Shown piece by piece: positions 1 through 6,586 of a stretch of 9,034 nucleotides of DNA (positions within the stretch are counted from its first letter, which is position 1; every line of letters begins with the position of its first letter). A program made the position numbers and the translations under genes. Below the pieces are notes generated by a model, which had not been told where the DNA came from, searched no databases, and was given only the letters and a program-made list of their open reading frames with translations. The DNA is from an uncultured Lysobacteraceae bacterium (GTDB taxonomy: Bacteria > Pseudomonadota > Gammaproteobacteria > Xanthomonadales > Rhodanobacteraceae), in assembly GCA_946480705.1 (NCBI GenBank), contig CAMLLF010000115.1, forward strand, positions 1 to 9,034. Direction: 5' to 3'.

Positions 1-1
1 C

Positions 2-1339
2 GTGGGCCCGGTCGCGCGCCACCGCGACCGGCTCGCGGTCGACCTGCACGAGCGTCTGCTGCTGCAGCTCGGCCGCAGCTGGTCGGACGCGCGCAATCTG
101 CCATCGGACTGGGAGGCCTCGCCGGCCGCGGCGGTCGCCGGGCAGCGCGTCGCCGCGCTCGTCGCCGACCAGTTCGCGCGCAGCCCGGTCTGGGCGGTCA
201 AGGATCCGCGGCTCTGCCGTTTCGTGCCGGTCTGGACGAAAGCCCTCGACGCGGCCGGCATCGACGTGAAATTCATATTCGCGCTGCGGCATCCGGACGA
301 AGTCGTCGCCTCGCTCGCGCGCCGCGACGGCATCGTGCCGCAGGAGGCCGGCCTGCTGCTGCTCGATCACTTTTTCGAGGCCGAGGCCGCGACGGCGAAT
401 CGCGTGCGCTGCGTCGCCACCTACCAGGCGCTGCTCGACGACTGGCGCGGCTGCGTCGCGCGCATCGCGCGCGAGCTGGACGTCGCGATCGTGCCCGACG
501 AGGCCGCTGCGGCCGAGATCGACGCCTTCCTCGATGCCGGCGCGCGCAATCACCACGCGGCCGAAGACCTGTCGCGGCTCGGTGCCTCGCTCAATGGCCG
601 GGTCTACCGGCTGGCGCGCGAAGCGGCCGACTCGGCGCAGTTCTGGGACGGCGTCGCGGCGCTGCGCGACCCGTGGGATCTGTACCGCAACGACCTGCTG
701 CCCTACGTCGACGAGCTGCTCGATCTGCTCGCGGTGCGCGACGCCGCCGAGCGCGGCGAGCGGCGCGTTGCCGGCGGCGCCGTCGCGACTGAACGCAACG
801 GCGACGCGCTGCCGGCGCTCGCGCGCCTGCAGTTCCGCATGATTTCCGGGCTGCAGGACGGCATGGGCCGGCTCGGCCAGGCGTCGGCCGATCTCGGCGC
901 GATGGTGCGGACCGGCACCGAAGCCGCGCTCGGCGCCGCGTCGGGCATTGCTTCGACCGTCAACGAACTGCGCTCGACCCTGCCCTATGTGCGCAGCCGC
1001 CTCGACGGGCTCGTCGAACAGGCCGCCACGCTGTCGGTCGCGGCGGCGAAGCAGCACGAGCAGCTCGGAATCGCGGCCGACCACGCCGACGCGCTGCAGC
1101 GGCACATCGACGCCGCGGCCGAGCGCAGCGAAGCGCGCCTGGCCGCGTTCGCCGCGGACAGCGGCGAGCGTTTGGGACAGTTGATGCAGTCGTCGGAGGC
1201 CGCCGCGGCGCGCGAACACGCGCTGTTGGCGCAGATCGAGGCATTGTCGGCACGCATCGAGGCCATCGCGGCCGAGCAGCAGCAACGCGACGAGGCGCGC
1301 TGGTCGCGGCGCCTGCGCCGCCTGTTATCGGGGAAATGA
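2..1339 (+). CDS. Sulfotransferase-like protein with C-terminal coiled coil (5' partial)
   Basis: The frame is open from the window edge, so the true start lies upstream; the GTG at base 2 is only the first visible codon. Residues about 60-150 resemble the second half of the sulfotransferase families found in polysaccharide loci: AVKDPRLCRF (65-74), then FIFALRHPDEVVASLARRDG (91-110), which matches the PAPS 3'-phosphate-binding strand-helix with its Arg and Ser, then a VATYQALLDDW segment (138-148). The 5'-phosphosulfate loop expected near the N-terminus is missing because of the window edge. Residues about 275-440 are Ala/Glu/Gln/Arg-rich and helical with heptad character, predicting a long coiled coil, and the protein ends in a basic RRLRRLL stretch. 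No membrane span is visible, so it is probably cytoplasmic. Transfer of sulfate to a glycan is inferred from family and from the glycan genes downstream; another nucleotide-dependent role is possible. The family call is good, the substrate unknown. Confidence 0.72.
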   Translation: MGPVARHRDRLAVDLHERLLLQLGRSWSDARNLPSDWEASPAAAVAGQRVAALVADQFARSPVWAVKDPRLCRFVPVWTKALDAAGIDVKFIFALRHPDEVVASLARRDGIVPQEAGLLLLDHFFEAEAATANRVRCVATYQALLDDWRGCVARIARELDVAIVPDEAAAAEIDAFLDAGARNHHAAEDLSRLGASLNGRVYRLAREAADSAQFWDGVAALRDPWDLYRNDLLPYVDELLDLLAVRDAAERGERRVAGGAVATERNGDALPALARLQFRMISGLQDGMGRLGQASADLGAMVRTGTEAALGAASGIASTVNELRSTLPYVRSRLDGLVEQAATLSVAAAKQHEQLGIAADHADALQRHIDAAAERSEARLAAFAADSGERLGQLMQSSEAAAAREHALLAQIEALSARIEAIAAEQQQRDEARWSRRLRRLLSGK

Positions 1340-1420
1340 CAGGAACGGCGTGCCGTGAATGCACGGGCGAGGGAGCCGGCGACAGCGTGGGGGCGGCCGG
1401 CAAGGGATTACGTTTCGAGC

Positions 1421-1428
1421 AGGTGGGG
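1421..1428 (+). promoter_or_regulatory. Ribosome-binding site that decides the start at 1431
   Basis: AGGTGGGG lies directly before ATG 1431, with four bases between its AGGTGG core and the start codon. The in-frame ATG at 1359 has no comparable purine-rich sequence, and the 24 residues it would add (Arg/Gly-rich) look like non-coding translation. Confidence 0.55.
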
Positions 1429-1430
1429 AT

Positions 1431-3662
1431 ATGGCTAACGCCTCGTATTGGGACAAATTCGTGCTGGGCATGCGATTTCTCTATCGCATCATCCCGCTCG
1501 ACGAACGCACGAAGCTGCGCCACACGTACTGGCTGGCGTATCGCTTTCCGGCGCTGCGCCAGGTCGTGCGCACGGCCGAGCAGCAGGTACTGGTCGAACT
1601 CGATCTCGTGCCGGTGCCGATCGGCAACGCGATGGCGCCCGGTGCCGACGTCGTCGCAGTCAGCGCGCAGAACGCCGGCATCGTCGAGTGCGGCGCCACG
1701 AAGACCGCGGCCGAGATCGCGCCGCTGCGCCTGGGCGCGGGCCAGCCGCGGGCGCGCCGCGTGCACGCCGGCACGCGCGCGATCGGCTACAAGGGGCTGC
1801 GCGACGAGCCGATGACGCAGGCGCCGCCGGTCACGCTGCTCGCGTTCTACCTGCCGCAGTTCCACCCGATTCCGGAAAACGACGCCTGGTGGGGCAAGGG
1901 CTTCACCGAGTGGACCAATGTCGGCCGCGCGCTGCCGCAGGTCGAAGGCCAGTACCAGCCGCACCTGCCCGGCGAGCTCGGCTATTACGACCTGCGCGTG
2001 CCCGACGTGCAGCGGCGCCAGATCGAGCTGGCCCGGCGCTACGGCGTCGGCGGCTTCTGTTTCTACTTCTACTGGTTCGCCGGCAAGCGGCTGCTCGAAG
2101 CGCCGCTGCTGCAGTATCTCGAGGACCCGTCGCTCGATCTGCCGTTCTGCCTGTGCTGGGCGAACGAGAACTGGACGCGGCGCTGGGACGGCTATGAAAG
2201 CGACGTGCTGATCGCGCAGGACTATTCGGCCGAGGACGACCTCGCGTTCATCGACCATGTCGCGCGCTACATGCGCGATCCGCGCTACGTGCGCGTCGAC
2301 GGCCGCCCGGTGCTGCTGGTCTACCGCCCGAGCCTGCTGCCCGATCCGCGCGCGACCGCGCAGCGCTGGCGCGCGCGCTGCCGCGAACTCGGCATCGGCG
2401 AGATCCACCTGTGCCTGACGAGCGCGTTCGACCGTCTCGATCCGTCGACGATCGGCTTCGACGCGATGGTCGAATTTCCGCCGAACAACACCGCGCCGCC
2501 GCTCGTGACCGACCGCGTGCGCAAGCTGAATCCGGAATTCTCCGGCAATGTATACGACTGGAGCTGCTTCCCGGAGCGCAGCCGCAACTACGCCGATCCG
2601 GGCTGCGTGTTCTATCGCGGCGTGAATCCGGGCTGGGACAACGAAGCGCGCAAGCCCGGCGTCAGCAACATCTTCGTCAACGCGACGCCGCGCGGCTACG
2701 AGGAATGGCTCGCGAACGCGATGCGCGACACGATCGCGCGCTTCTCGCGCCGAGACCAGCGCCTCGTGTTCATCAATGCCTGGAACGAATGGGCCGAGGG
2801 CGCGCACCTCGAACCCGACGTGCGCCTGGGCTATGCCTGGCTCGACGCGACGCGGCGCGCGATCGAACGCGTCAACGCGCCGGCGGCCCTGCCGCTGCAG
2901 CGCGTCTGCGTCGTCGTCCACGCCTACTACCCCGAGCTGCTCGACGAGATCGTCGAGATGCTCGGGCACTGGACCGTCGCGTACCGCCTGATCGTGACGA
3001 CCGTGCCCGAGCGCGAGGCCGACGTGCGCGATCGCCTGCGTCACGCGCGCGTCGACGGCGAATGCCGCGTGTTCGAGAACCGCGGCCGCGACGTGCTGCC
3101 GTTCCTGCGCGTCGCGAACGAACTCGCCGATGCCGGCGAGGAACTCATCGTGAAGCTGCACACCAAGCGCTCGCTGCATCGCGCCGACGGCGACATCTGG
3201 CGCCGCGACCTGCTGACGAAGCTGATCGCGCCGGACAACGTCCGCCGCATCCACGAGGCGTTCCGCAGTCGCGCCGATCTCGGCATGGTCGCGCCGGAAG
3301 GCCACATCCTGCCGATGAACTTCTACTGGGGCTCGAACCAGGAGAGCGTGTACTACCTGTGCCGGCTCATGGGCGTCGCGCACGCCGATCCGGGCCGCGA
3401 CGTGTTCGCCGCGGGCTCGATGTTCTGGGTCCACCTGCGCGCGCTGCGTCCGCTGCTCGACCTGCATCTGGACGAAGCGGAATTCGAATCGGAGAAGGGG
3501 CAGGTCGACGGCACCATGGCGCATGCGATCGAGCGCTGCTTCACGGTTTCGGTGCGCGCGGCCGGCACGTACCTCGCCGCGACCCAGGATCCGTATGTGA
3601 GCGCGCTGCCGCGCGAGGACGACTACGACTATGCCGAGTCGAGCCGGCGTGCCGTCAGTTGA
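1431..3662 (+). CDS. WbsX/GH99-like and RgpF-like two-domain glycan biosynthesis protein
   Basis: A 743-residue protein with two recognisable domains. Residues about 134-480 are a WbsX (glycoside hydrolase 99-like) domain: FYLPQFHPIPEND (139-151), a following WWGKGFTEWTNV, WANENWTRRWD (243-253) and NAWNEWAEG (449-457), all hallmarks of this family in O-antigen loci. Residues about 491-725 are an RgpF-like (rhamnan synthesis protein F) domain, with ENRGRD (549-554) and HTKRS (577-581). The first 130 residues match neither domain; they start with an amphipathic, aromatic and basic stretch (FLYRIIPLDERTKLRHTYW) that could attach to the membrane surface. There is no signal peptide or clear transmembrane helix. 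WbsX proteins are annotated as glycosyltransferases but are rarely characterised, and RgpF acts in streptococcal rhamnose-glucose polysaccharide synthesis, so a role in building a surface glycan is likely while sugar and linkage are unknown. It lies 91 bases after the sulfotransferase-like gene and 28 before the oxygenase gene. Confidence 0.88.
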   Translation: MANASYWDKFVLGMRFLYRIIPLDERTKLRHTYWLAYRFPALRQVVRTAEQQVLVELDLVPVPIGNAMAPGADVVAVSAQNAGIVECGATKTAAEIAPLRLGAGQPRARRVHAGTRAIGYKGLRDEPMTQAPPVTLLAFYLPQFHPIPENDAWWGKGFTEWTNVGRALPQVEGQYQPHLPGELGYYDLRVPDVQRRQIELARRYGVGGFCFYFYWFAGKRLLEAPLLQYLEDPSLDLPFCLCWANENWTRRWDGYESDVLIAQDYSAEDDLAFIDHVARYMRDPRYVRVDGRPVLLVYRPSLLPDPRATAQRWRARCRELGIGEIHLCLTSAFDRLDPSTIGFDAMVEFPPNNTAPPLVTDRVRKLNPEFSGNVYDWSCFPERSRNYADPGCVFYRGVNPGWDNEARKPGVSNIFVNATPRGYEEWLANAMRDTIARFSRRDQRLVFINAWNEWAEGAHLEPDVRLGYAWLDATRRAIERVNAPAALPLQRVCVVVHAYYPELLDEIVEMLGHWTVAYRLIVTTVPEREADVRDRLRHARVDGECRVFENRGRDVLPFLRVANELADAGEELIVKLHTKRSLHRADGDIWRRDLLTKLIAPDNVRRIHEAFRSRADLGMVAPEGHILPMNFYWGSNQESVYYLCRLMGVAHADPGRDVFAAGSMFWVHLRALRPLLDLHLDEAEFESEKGQVDGTMAHAIERCFTVSVRAAGTYLAATQDPYVSALPREDDYDYAESSRRAVS

Positions 3663-3680
3663 AGCGGCCGCGACGCCTGC

Positions 3681-3685
3681 GGGAG
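3681..3685 (+). promoter_or_regulatory. Ribosome-binding site for the PhyH-family gene
   Basis: GGGAG lies five bases before ATG 3691. It supports this start over the in-frame ATG at 3631, which falls inside the end of the preceding gene and would add 20 residues of unconserved appearance. Confidence 0.55.
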
Positions 3686-3690
3686 ACGTC

Positions 3691-4542
3691 ATGAACCATT
3701 ACGAGGATCTGATGCGCGACGGCTATGCCGTCGTGCCCGCGGCGATCGCGCGCGCGGCCTGCGAGCAGGCGCTCGATGCCGTCGCCGCGTTCAAGCGGCG
3801 CAATGCGGCGCTGATCGCGCCGAACGAGGACGCGCACGGCCACATGTACCGCGTGTCGAACCTGCATCTCGCGGTACCGGCGCTCGCCGAAGCGTTCGCC
3901 GCGCTGAGCGCGCCGCTCGCGGTCTGCGACCGTTTCTTCGACGCGACGACGTCGCTGTACACGAGCCTCTATTTCGAGCGCGGCTCCGAGCAGAAGATGC
4001 ATCGCGACACGCCGTATTTCACGACGCGTCCGGCGGGCCGCTATCTCGGCGTCTGGCTCGCGCTCGACGACGTCGACGCGGGCAACGGACCGCTGCTCGT
4101 CGTGCCGGGCAGCCACCGCTTGCCGCCGATCGACATCGAGGCGATGGCGCGCGAACTGTTCGCCGGCACCGACGGCGGCCCGGCGGTCGCGGCGCAGGGC
4201 TGGGCGCCGTATCAGGAGGCCGTCGGGCGGCAGTGCGAAGCGCACGGCCTCGCGCCGCGCGAACTCCATGTGGCGCGCGGCGACGTCGTCATCTGGCATC
4301 CGGAGCTGTACCACGGCGGCGCGGTCCATCTGCAGCGCGAACGCAGCCGCAACAGTCTCGTCATGCACGTGACGCCGGTCGGTACGCCGGTCTATCCGAT
4401 CGATGTGTTCTTCGATCCGCAGCGCGTGCTGCCCGAATCCGCCGACTGGACCTACTACGACTGCGGCGGCCGCCGGATCGTGCGCCTGGGACATGTGGAT
4501 TTCTGGCACAAATTCCTCGTGCCGGTCGAAGACTTCGCCTGA
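3691..4542 (+). CDS. Phytanoyl-CoA dioxygenase (PhyH)-family Fe(II)/2-oxoglutarate oxygenase
   Basis: The 283-residue length is normal for PhyH-family proteins. The iron-binding triad is visible: HRD at 104-106 (His104, Asp106) in MHRDTPYF, and distal His208 in WHPELYHGG. A nearby Arg, 218 or 220 in RERSR, is placed to bind 2-oxoglutarate. Between them, DDVDAGNGPLLVVPGSH (126-142) is the typical family core. Such enzymes couple decarboxylation of 2-oxoglutarate to hydroxylation or related oxidation of a small molecule, lipid or sugar in the cytoplasm. With glycan genes on both sides, oxidation of a sugar nucleotide, a lipid carrier or a glycan substituent is plausible but not shown. All predicted catalytic residues are present, so activity is expected. 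It starts 28 bases after the WbsX/RgpF stop, which suggests co-transcription with that gene. Confidence 0.88.
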   Translation: MNHYEDLMRDGYAVVPAAIARAACEQALDAVAAFKRRNAALIAPNEDAHGHMYRVSNLHLAVPALAEAFAALSAPLAVCDRFFDATTSLYTSLYFERGSEQKMHRDTPYFTTRPAGRYLGVWLALDDVDAGNGPLLVVPGSHRLPPIDIEAMARELFAGTDGGPAVAAQGWAPYQEAVGRQCEAHGLAPRELHVARGDVVIWHPELYHGGAVHLQRERSRNSLVMHVTPVGTPVYPIDVFFDPQRVLPESADWTYYDCGGRRIVRLGHVDFWHKFLVPVEDFA

Positions 4543-4570
4543 GCGGGTGCGCCCGGCGCGGCGCGCCCGC
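4543..4570 (+). terminator. Strong GC hairpin directly after the PhyH stop (weak terminator candidate)
   Basis: GCGGGTGCGC (4543-4552) pairs with GCGCGCCCGC (4561-4570) as a ten-pair stem with one G-U wobble and an eight-base loop, starting at the base after the TGA. What follows is TATCATCCCG, not a run of T, so this is not a classical intrinsic terminator. It may instead stabilise the 3' end, cause pausing, or dampen expression of the methyltransferase gene that follows. Confidence 0.4.
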
Positions 4571-4583
4571 TATCATCCCGGTT

Positions 4584-4602
4584 CGGCGCCGCTGCGGCGC
4601 CG
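4584..4602 (+). other. Second GC-rich hairpin in the leader of the methyltransferase gene
   Basis: CGGCGCC (4584-4590) and GGCGCCG (4596-4602) form a perfect seven-pair stem around the loop GCTGC. It lies 14 bases after the first hairpin and 37 bases before ATG 4640. In GC-rich DNA short stems arise by chance, so its function is open; a role in attenuation or mRNA stability is possible. Confidence 0.3.
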
Positions 4603-4629
4603 CACGACATGCATCACGGCCGCGGCCGC

Positions 4630-4634
4630 AGGAG
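4630..4634 (+). promoter_or_regulatory. Ribosome-binding site for the four-cysteine methyltransferase
   Basis: AGGAG lies five bases before ATG 4640. It is the clearest Shine-Dalgarno site in the window and fixes this start; the longer in-frame extension to 4403 would overlap the oxygenase gene and looks non-coding. Confidence 0.65.
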
Positions 4635-4639
4635 CGCAC

Positions 4640-5497
4640 ATGCTGACCTGGTTCGACAATCATGTGGATTTCCTGCGCGACGTCGACGCGCTCGACGCGC
4701 GCCGCCGGGCCGGCGAGGCGCACATCGCGACGCAGGACCAGGTTCCGGGCTACTGCGCGGTCTGCGATGCGATGACGACGTTCTCGGTACGCGCCGGCGC
4801 GTTCTACGACAACAGCCCGAACCTGCGCGAAGGACTGATCTGCCGCCGCTGCGGCCTGTCCAACCGCAACCGGCTCATCTACACCGCGCTGCGCGCGCGC
4901 GCCGCCGAGCTGCCGCAGTCCGACGTGGCGCTGCTCGAATTCCTGACGCCGCTGTCCGTCGCCCTGCGCCGCCAGGTGCCGCAGCTCGTCGGATCCGAAT
5001 ACATCAGCGACAAGCACCAGTCCGGGCAGGTCTATCCGTATCACGGCCATCCGGTGCGGCACGAGTCGATCACGCAATTGTCCTACGCCGATGCGAGCCT
5101 CGACCTGATCGGCCACTGCGACGTGCTCGAACACGTCTACGACTATCGCGCCGCGCTGCGCGAAGTGCGCCGCGTACTGCGGCCCGGCGGTCAGATGATC
5201 TGCACCGTGCCGTTCTTCATGACGCGGCACGAGGAAGCCGTCCTCGCGCGTCCGCGCGACGACGGCAGCATCGAATTCTTCGGCAAGCCCGAATACCACG
5301 GCGACGGCCTGCGTCCCGAAGGCATCCTCACCTGGCACCACTTCGGCTGGAACCTGCTCGCCGATGCCCGCGCGGCCGGGTTTTCGAGCGCCCAGATCGG
5401 ACTCGACTTCGACCTGTTCAGCGGCTTTGCGACGAACAATCACCCGAGCCGCGACTATGGACTGATGTATCCGCTGCTGCTGCGCACGATCGCGTGA
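4640..5497 (+). CDS. Class I SAM-dependent methyltransferase with N-terminal Cys4 knuckle
   Basis: A 285-residue protein. Near the N-terminus, CAVC (39-42) and CRRC (68-71) form two CxxC pairs 25 residues apart, probably a structural zinc site. The core follows: LLEFLTPLSVALRR (98-111) stands where motif I should be, VGSEYI (117-122) provides the acidic end of strand 2, and LDLIGHCDVLEHV (154-166) with REVRRVLRPGGQMICTVPFF (174-193) is the unmistakable Methyltransf_11-type core. The usual glycine-rich E/DxGxGxG is absent and only Glu100 of the strand-1 end remains; I recall similar 'TEQVTPLY' versions in related proteins, so this may define a subfamily rather than an inactive enzyme. No membrane span is seen. 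Its place after glycan genes suggests methylation of a sugar, glycan end or lipid precursor. It converges with another methyltransferase gene 30 bases downstream. Confidence 0.82.
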   Translation: MLTWFDNHVDFLRDVDALDARRRAGEAHIATQDQVPGYCAVCDAMTTFSVRAGAFYDNSPNLREGLICRRCGLSNRNRLIYTALRARAAELPQSDVALLEFLTPLSVALRRQVPQLVGSEYISDKHQSGQVYPYHGHPVRHESITQLSYADASLDLIGHCDVLEHVYDYRAALREVRRVLRPGGQMICTVPFFMTRHEEAVLARPRDDGSIEFFGKPEYHGDGLRPEGILTWHHFGWNLLADARAAGFSSAQIGLDFDLFSGFATNNHPSRDYGLMYPLLLRTIA

Positions 5498-5527
5498 ACG
5501 CGCGCAGCCGGCGGGCGAGGTTGTGGA

Positions 5528-6400
5528 TCAGCGACGGCGAAGAATGAACAGCGCCTGGTCGTACTCGGCATTGCGGTCGGCGATCGCGCGCCGGGCACTG
5601 CCGGGCTGCGGCGTCTCCGAAGCCATGACGAGCTCGAAGTCGCGCGAGTACTCGCGCTCGATGTAGCTGCGCGGAATGAACGACTCGCCGTAGTAGCTGC
5701 TGTCGCGCACGCCGCCGCCGCCGGTGGCCGTGTGCACGAACTCGCCGGCGCGAAAACGGCGCCGCGCATCCTCCCAGTCGGCGAACAGCGTGCGCAGCAC
5801 GCGCATGTGTCCGACCGGCGTGTCTGCCGGAATCTGGCTGCAGAAGTCGATGAACCACTCGCTGCGCGTCGTGAACGCGAACAGTCCGCCCGGCTTGAGA
5901 ACCCGCGCGAACTCGTCGATCCACTGCCGGCATGCCGCCTCGGAGAGATGCGAGAAGACGGAGAATGCGGTCACGAGATTCACGCTGCCGGAGGCGAGGC
6001 GGCTGGGTGGCATCGGCGTGCAGACGTGGAAAATGTCCGCACCGAAAAGCTGGTTCGACAGCGCGACGAACTGCGGGTCGACATCGAGGCCCGAGATGTT
6101 GGCGAGGCGCGTCTCGCGCAGGAAGAATCGCGTGATGCGGCCCCAGCCGCTGCCGAAGTCGACGACACGCCAGTCGGGCGTCGCCTTGGCGCCGATGCGA
6201 TCCATCGTGTCCACGATGTCGGCATGGAATGCCGCGGCCGGCGCGAGCGCAGCGGCGCCGGAGAGCCCCGTCGTGCTCGCCTGGAGATCGGCGGGGGGAA
6301 ATCGCGGAAGCGGATCGCCGAACGGCGATCGCAAGCTAGCGTTTTCGATGCTGGAGGTGAGCTGATCCAGCCATGTTGCAGCGTCGGGCTTGGTTTCCAT
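5528..6400 (-). CDS. Class I SAM-dependent methyltransferase, glycan-locus type
   Basis: A 290-residue protein with an intact SAM site: motif I VVDFGSGWGRI (79-89), strand-2 acidic motif GLDVDP (104-109), NLVTAFSVFSHLSE (141-154), and post-motif RVLKPGGLFAFTTRSEW (166-182). The C-terminal part, with TATGGGGVRDSSYYGESFIPRSY (224-246, read in overlapping parts), resembles methyltransferases of surface-glycan loci. I place the start at ATG 6400 because the protein reads naturally from METKPDAATW; the 47 residues upstream to a TTG at 6541 are Arg-rich and unlike protein. No convincing ribosome-binding site precedes 6400, so the start is less sure than the family. It lies downstream of the beta-helix gene on the same strand, but a terminator-like hairpin stands between them, so it probably has its own promoter. 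The methyl acceptor is unknown. Confidence 0.82.
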   Translation of the reverse strand: METKPDAATWLDQLTSSIENASLRSPFGDPLPRFPPADLQASTTGLSGAAALAPAAAFHADIVDTMDRIGAKATPDWRVVDFGSGWGRITRFFLRETRLANISGLDVDPQFVALSNQLFGADIFHVCTPMPPSRLASGSVNLVTAFSVFSHLSEAACRQWIDEFARVLKPGGLFAFTTRSEWFIDFCSQIPADTPVGHMRVLRTLFADWEDARRRFRAGEFVHTATGGGGVRDSSYYGESFIPRSYIEREYSRDFELVMASETPQPGSARRAIADRNAEYDQALFILRRR

Positions 6401-6553
6401 GTCGGCAGCGACTCGCGTTCGGGAAGGAGGACGGGTCGACTTGGCTGGCAACGCAGCGGGTCGACGCCGAAAAAATACCGCCCCGAATTGTCGCGCTGCC
6501 GCATCACAGCGGTTCGATACGATCCTCACGTTTCGGCGCAATCGCGCCGATCG

Positions 6554-6573
6554 AAAAAAACGGGACGTCCCGC
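6554..6573 (-). terminator. Intrinsic terminator of the beta-helix gene
   Basis: Read on the minus strand, CGGGACGTCCCG is a perfect palindrome (four-pair stem, ACGT loop, one further G-U pair) followed at once by seven T residues. It begins 13 bases after the TGA of the beta-helix gene. The stem is short but all G-C, and the U-tract is the only one in the window placed this way, so termination here is likely. Confidence 0.65.
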
Positions 6574-6586
6574 GGCCGTTGCCGCC

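Noticed and set aside
1353..1366. Small hairpin CCGTG-AATG-CACGG after the first gene
   Set aside because: Only five pairs and no T-run; not enough to call a terminator.
1359..1430. Upstream in-frame extension of the WbsX/RgpF gene
   Set aside because: It adds an Arg/Gly-rich stretch without a ribosome-binding site; ATG 1431 has one.
960..3692. Very long open frame (910 codons) on the minus strand across two genes
   Set aside because: It is antisense to clearly recognised domains, its translation is Arg/Ala/Val/His-rich without motifs, and such frames are expected opposite genes with strong G/C third positions.
3655..4509. Minus-strand open frame opposite the oxygenase gene
   Set aside because: The plus-strand frame has the full catalytic triad and family core; the opposite translation is Arg-rich low complexity.
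4571..4576. TATCAT as a -10 box before the four-cysteine methyltransferase
   Set aside because: No -35-like sequence at the right distance; the upstream bases are the hairpin stem.
5479..5508. Stem GCTGCGC/GCGCAGC spanning the stop of the plus-strand methyltransferase, a possible two-way terminator
   Set aside because: Sixteen-base loop, no T-run on either strand, and part lies in coding sequence; chance pairing in GC-rich DNA is likely.
6401..6541. Upstream in-frame extension of the minus-strand methyltransferase to a TTG
   Set aside because: Arg-rich, rare start codon, and it does not resemble the protein that begins at 6400.
6514..6541. Possible minus-strand promoter (TTGCGC, 16 bases, TATCGA) for the methyltransferase at 6400
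   Set aside because: Each box matches only about half of the sigma-70 consensus; the position is sensible but the support is too weak to list.
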